64,000 nucleotides of DNA from Roseimicrobium sp. ORNL1. GTDB lineage: Bacteria; Verrucomicrobiota; Verrucomicrobiia; Verrucomicrobiales; Verrucomicrobiaceae. Made by a program: the position numbers and the translations under genes. Below, piece after piece: positions 60,708 through 64,000 of this stretch. Within the stretch, counting starts at the first letter, position 1. Each line of letters starts with the position of its first letter. The notes under the pieces are model-generated. The model ran no database searches, was not told where the DNA came from, and was given only the letters and a program-made list of their open reading frames with translations. The stretch spans positions 1,736,001 to 1,800,000 of the forward strand of contig NZ_CP049143.1 in assembly GCF_011044495.1 (NCBI RefSeq), given 5' to 3'.

Positions 60708-62222
60708 GTGCCCTCGTTGAATAACGAAGTAGAAACAAAGAAGGGCAGCGGCAGGGCGCCGGCTGCGGAAGCAGAACTCTGGCAGAAGTTGGAAACCTTC
60801 CCGCTAAACCGGCGGGACGCCGTGCAGGATTTCTCCGCACGGTTGGCCAGGGAAAACGGTTGGAGCCGGGTGTACGCGCAGCGCGTGTGCTCGGAGTATC
60901 TCCGGTTCCTCTTCCTCGCCATGAAGGCGGGGCATCCGGTCACTCCTTCAGAGGAAGTCGACCAGGCATGGCACCTGCACCTGGTGTACACCCGCTCCTA
61001 CTGGGAGGAGCTGTGTGGCAAGGTGCTGGGCCGACCGCTGCACCACGAGCCCACCGCTGGCGGGCTCGATGAAGGCGCGAAGTTCCGCGACCAGTACGAT
61101 CGTACGCTGCAAAGCTACGGGCGCTGGTTCGGCCACGCTCCACCGGAGGACATCTGGCCCCCGGTGGAAAAGCGCTTCGGGCCACATGACGGACGCTGGG
61201 TGGACATGACGCGCCACTGGCTGCTGCCGAAGCCGCGCTTCGTGGCGAGGCTGCGACCCATGCGCGCGGCTGCGATGCTGGGCGTGGTGTTGATGACCAT
61301 CCTGGTGGCGAGCTGCACGGAGTCGATGAATGTCTTCGACTGGCGTGGGAAGGCGTTTCTCGGGTTTTACTGGACGGCGTTCATCGCTGCCTTTGTCACC
61401 TCGCTACTGCTGGTGAAGATGGCACGCGGCAGGGCTCGGCCTTCCGATGAGATGCTCACGGACCCGTATGAGATTGCCTACCTTGGTGGAGGCGGCGTAC
61501 GGGTAGTAGATGCCGCGCTGGCCTCGCTTCATGGGCGCGGTCTGGTAAAGGTCTCCAACGAGAAGAAAGGAGAGTCCGGGCTGCAACGCCTGGAGGATCC
61601 CTCCCAGCCCATCACGAGTGATGTGGAGTTCGCGGTGTATTGCGCCATGCCAGGCTCAGGTGAGGCTAATGTGAAGGATGTGCGCAAGGTGCTGCGGCCT
61701 TCCATGGAACAACTCCGTGATCGGCTTGTGGAGAAGGGGCTGGTGGTCTCCAATGGGCAGTATGCAGGGCTCGTGCTGCTCGCCGCGCTGCCGTTCGTGG
61801 CCTTGGGGGTGACGGGTGTCATCAAGCTCTTCGTGGGCTTGGGGCGTGGCGCTCCGGTGGACTTCCTCATCATGTCGCTCGCGGTGACCCTGATGGTCAC
61901 CATTGTCCGCCTGACCACCGTGCGACGTCGCACGGCTGATGGCGAAGCGATGTGGCAGCGCTTCAAGCCGCTGGAGAGGGCCATGAAGGAAAAGCTGAAG
62001 CATCCCTACGAGCCACAACCGGATCCTCTCGCCGTGCCACTTGCTGTGGCCTTGGTGGGTGTACCGGGGATGAATTGGCCCGGCTACTACGAGCTCCACA
62101 CGGCGTTGCAGCGAAACAACAACACCTCCTCAGGTGGTTGCGGTTCCGGCTGTGGCAGCAGTGGGTGTGGTGGTGGTGGCTGCGGCGGAGGCGGATGCGG
62201 TGGGTGTGGCGGTGGGGATTAA
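60708..62222 (+). CDS. Membrane protein with glycine-rich-domain-like N-terminus and Gly/Cys tail (TIGR04222-like)
   Basis: 504 aa, GTG start. Residues 80-170 hold the WHLHLVYTRSYWEEL motif of the glycine-rich-domain-protein-like (DUF1399-type) family. Two or three hydrophobic segments follow (about 188-205, 218-235, 350-375, 385-400). DPYEIAYLGGGGVRVVDAAL then ASLHGRGLV is the TIGR04222-like winged segment. The C-terminus is a low-complexity tail of Gly with eight Cys residues, mostly in GGCG or GGGC units. TIGR04222 proteins characteristically end in such tails. Function unknown; metal or redox binding by the tail is possible. Confidence 0.75.
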   Translation: MPSLNNEVETKKGSGRAPAAEAELWQKLETFPLNRRDAVQDFSARLARENGWSRVYAQRVCSEYLRFLFLAMKAGHPVTPSEEVDQAWHLHLVYTRSYWEELCGKVLGRPLHHEPTAGGLDEGAKFRDQYDRTLQSYGRWFGHAPPEDIWPPVEKRFGPHDGRWVDMTRHWLLPKPRFVARLRPMRAAAMLGVVLMTILVASCTESMNVFDWRGKAFLGFYWTAFIAAFVTSLLLVKMARGRARPSDEMLTDPYEIAYLGGGGVRVVDAALASLHGRGLVKVSNEKKGESGLQRLEDPSQPITSDVEFAVYCAMPGSGEANVKDVRKVLRPSMEQLRDRLVEKGLVVSNGQYAGLVLLAALPFVALGVTGVIKLFVGLGRGAPVDFLIMSLAVTLMVTIVRLTTVRRRTADGEAMWQRFKPLERAMKEKLKHPYEPQPDPLAVPLAVALVGVPGMNWPGYYELHTALQRNNNTSSGGCGSGCGSSGCGGGGCGGGGCGGCGGGD

Positions 62223-62668
62223 GCCACCACATCAGGGACGAAGTCAGATGCCTTGCCTCGCACACGCGATAGCTGGATTCTTGAACGAAGGTAGGGAAAG
62301 CCCTGCGGACGGAGGCTCAGGAGCCATCGGTGCTTTGGACCAAAGTCCAGGAGCAGACGCTCTTGGTCCAGGCACTCCATTCGATCAAGAGAGTACGAAT
62401 TGAAGAGCCCTACAAACGAGCGGCGAGAAAGGAGGTGAAAGTCGTGAGAGCACAGAGTGATGTGGGTAATCTCCTCAAAAGGACAGTCGTAGTCGGTAAT
62501 GAAGAGGTACCCCTGCGTGGTATGAAACTGATGCCGGAGCACACTTCCCTCAAGATGAAAGGGGATGGGTTTGCCGTCCCTGAATAGTTGAGAGTTGTTG
62601 CCGAACCACTTCTGCACAGCGCTCGACGAAGGGCCAAGTGAGAACTCCGAAAGCTCGGTCATGACCAC
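62219..62668 (-). CDS. Hypothetical cytoplasmic protein
   Basis: 149 aa, ending tail to tail with the Gly/Cys-tail gene by a 4-bp overlap. Mixed alpha/beta pattern with aromatic and His residues (HTTQGYLFITDYDCPFEEIT; LCSHDFHLLSRRSF). No signal peptide or motif. Start could be ATG 62668 or the Met two codons later (62662). I do not recognise the family. Confidence 0.55.
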   Translation of the reverse strand: MVMTELSEFSLGPSSSAVQKWFGNNSQLFRDGKPIPFHLEGSVLRHQFHTTQGYLFITDYDCPFEEITHITLCSHDFHLLSRRSFVGLFNSYSLDRMECLDQERLLLDFGPKHRWLLSLRPQGFPYLRSRIQLSRVRGKASDFVPDVVA

Positions 62669-62705
62669 GTACCATCGGGGAAGGATGGAGTGGGCTCAAG
62701 TGAAT

Positions 62706-62733
62706 GTAGAAGGCTTCTCCAGAAGCCTCCTAC
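62706..62733. repeat. Palindromic repeat, third copy of the AGAAGGCTTCT family
   Basis: GTAGAAGGCTTCTCCAGAAG then CCTCCTAC forms a nearly perfect hairpin (57556 and 57662 hold relatives). It lies between a small gene start (62668) and the end of the ABC permease gene at 62740 on the minus strand, so it may end that transcript. Confidence 0.6.
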
Positions 62734-62739
62734 ATCAAT

Positions 62740-63591
62740 TCAATTCACCACCTGCCGGTGCTTCGCAAACAGTCCATATTTCGGGCTGAACACATACGCC
62801 ACACCAAACATGACGCCGAGCACCAGCACAATGGTGGAGCCGCTGTTCCAGCCGAGCAGGTAGGTGAGGAAGAACGCACCCGTAGCACCCAGGGCTCCGA
62901 GAATGCCGCCGCCCAGGAAGATGGTGCGGGCGTTGTCCGAGCAGAGATACATGGTGGCACCCGGGGTGACCATGAGGCCCAGGCTCAGGATGCAACCCAC
63001 CGCCTGCAGGGAAGACAGCAGCATGAGGATCATGATGCCGAAGAGGGTGTAGTTCAGTGCGCGCACGGGCACGCCGAGACTGGCGGCGACATTGGGCTCG
63101 AAGAGGTAGATGAGCAGCGGGCGCTGCAGCACGGTGAGTGTGATTACCGACGTTGCAGCAATGCCGAAGGCGATCCACAGGTCCGCGTCCGTCATGCCCG
63201 TGATGCTGCCGAAAAGCCACTCACTGAGCTTCTGGGTCATGCCGAGACTCTGCAGGAGAATGTATCCACCTGCGAAGGCCGAGGTGTACAGGATGGCCAT
63301 GGAGGTATCCTGATCGAGCCGTGAGGTGCGCGACATGAAGAGCGAACCCATTCCAATGAACAGCGCGGCGATGATGGCGCCGGCAAGGGCGGTCCATTGG
63401 GTGAGACCCATGAAGAGCACCGCGAGTGCGATGCCCGGCAGCAGGCCATGGGACAGCGTGCCCATCTTCAAGGCGGACTTCCGCATCACCACGAATCCAC
63501 TCATGAATCCGTTGGCAAAACCAAAGAGTACACATGCCATCAGCGCGCGGCGCACTCCAACGCCGCTCATATAGTCCCAGAAATCAGTCAT
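62740..63591 (-). CDS. Metal ABC transporter permease (ABC-3/ZnuB-MntB type)
   Basis: 283 aa with about eight membrane segments. The ABC-3 family pattern is seen in FGFANGFMSGFVVMRKSALK then MGTLSHGLLPGIALAV, and in LEPNVAASLGVPVRALNYTL-like FEPNVAASLGVPVRALNYTL before the late segment VGCILSLGLMVTPGATMYL. These permeases import zinc or manganese (or export-like homologues). It overlaps the ATPase gene by 4 bp (ATGA), so they form one operon, with the substrate-binding gene probably beyond the window. Confidence 0.9.
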   Translation of the reverse strand: MTDFWDYMSGVGVRRALMACVLFGFANGFMSGFVVMRKSALKMGTLSHGLLPGIALAVLFMGLTQWTALAGAIIAALFIGMGSLFMSRTSRLDQDTSMAILYTSAFAGGYILLQSLGMTQKLSEWLFGSITGMTDADLWIAFGIAATSVITLTVLQRPLLIYLFEPNVAASLGVPVRALNYTLFGIMILMLLSSLQAVGCILSLGLMVTPGATMYLCSDNARTIFLGGGILGALGATGAFFLTYLLGWNSGSTIVLVLGVMFGVAYVFSPKYGLFAKHRQVVN

Positions 63592-64000
63592 GATGCGTAA
63601 GCGGATTTGATGGATTCTTCCGTGAAGACTTCCTTCACCGGACCAAAGGCGACCTGCTGGCGTTTCAGCAACAGCACGTCATCGAAGATGGAAGAGACAG
63701 TTTGCAGATCGTGATGGCTCGCAATGAGCAGGCGGCCTTCCTTGGTGAGTTCGCGGAAAAGTTGTGAAAGGGCTTCCTGTGCCGGCTTGTCGAGTCCGGT
63801 GAAAGGTTCGTCGAGCAGGAGCACGTGCGCTTCTTGTGCCAGCGCACGGGCGATGAAGGTGCGCTGCTGCTGACCGCCGCTCAGCGCGTTGATTTGCCGC
63901 TTCTGCAGGTCAAGCAGGTTCATGGCGGTGAGGGCGCGCTCCACGATTTCTTCATCGTGCTTCGAGTAGCGCTTCCAGAGGCCGAGGTTCGGATAGCGGC
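63588..64000 (-). CDS. Metal ABC transporter ATP-binding protein, 5' end missing at window edge
   Basis: The frame runs to the window edge with no start required inside: upstream codons read RYPNLGLWKRYSKHDEE, as in ZnuC/MntB-type ATPases. ABC motifs present: signature LSGGQQQRTFIARAL, Walker B VLLLDEPFTGLD, H-loop SHHDLQTV. Walker A lies outside. It pairs with the permease at 62740 for zinc or manganese transport. Confidence 0.9.
   Translation of the reverse strand, partial: RYPNLGLWKRYSKHDEEIVERALTAMNLLDLQKRQINALSGGQQQRTFIARALAQEAHVLLLDEPFTGLDKPAQEALSQLFRELTKEGRLLIASHHDLQTVSSIFDDVLLLKRQQVAFGPVKEVFTEESIKSAYAS

Noticed and set aside
62101-62222. RiPP-like precursor peptide in the Gly/Cys tail
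   Set aside because: The tail is continuous with a 500-residue membrane protein and no modifying enzyme is nearby.

Overview
The window looks like a chromosomal segment of a GC-rich Verrucomicrobiota bacterium, probably Verrucomicrobiaceae-like (inference). The signs are a ThuA/beta-propeller/haem fusion of the PVC type, a DUF1501 / PPC-domain / DUF1549-DUF1553 trio, a Cys-type sulfatase, a PEP-CTERM giant protein, an ECF sigma factor paired with a Ser/Thr kinase-WD40-TPR receptor, few Shine-Dalgarno sites, and many short palindromic repeats. I saw no rRNA, tRNA, CRISPR array or prophage.

Layout. 1-6.1 kb: a truncated GT-C membrane glycosyltransferase, an interspersed repeat, a TPR/thioredoxin-fold envelope protein and a Trp-rich secreted protein. 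6.2-13.3 kb: an AraC regulator divergent from a TIM-barrel 'PEP hydrolase-like' protein, then the 1671-aa ThuA-propeller-cytochrome-ThuA protein. 13.3-18.3 kb: a secreted trypsin-like protease, a metalloprotease fused to a VHL-like beta domain, pdxH, and an hpt-moaD-GNAT operon. 18.3-26.5 kb: a second repeat copy, the PEP-CTERM protein, two small unknown proteins, and glmS coupled to an unknown secreted protein. 26.6-40.0 kb: a compact lipid or secondary-metabolism region. 40.1-48.7 kb: two small secreted proteins and the DUF1501/PPC/DUF1549-1553 set. 48.9-54.1 kb: sigma factor plus receptor kinase. 54.2-57.5 kb: a tandem duplication of a TraB/ChaN-like gene with its flanks. 57.7-64 kb: an ABC ATPase, a sulfatase, a Gly/Cys-tailed membrane protein, a small unknown protein, and a metal-ABC permease and ATPase (cut by the window edge).

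The most interesting candidate is the 26.6-39.3 kb region. A tightly overlapping operon (haem-oxygenase-like diiron protein, fatty acid desaturase, PAP2 phosphatase, BtaA-like aminocarboxypropyl transferase, GNAT, zinc-ribbon protein) faces a diverging pair (AurF-like diiron oxygenase, left-handed beta-helix acyltransferase). Beyond a REP-flanked RAYT transposase lies a second overlapping operon (cytochrome P450, fatty-acyl-AMP ligase, acyl carrier protein fused to a condensation domain). Together these could build an oxidised, N- or O-acylated amino lipid. The product is unknown, and calling this one pathway is an inference.

The other strong theme is small repeated DNA: two 305-bp palindromic elements whose cores lie in opposite orientation between arms of the same orientation, and at least five other families of inverted repeats.
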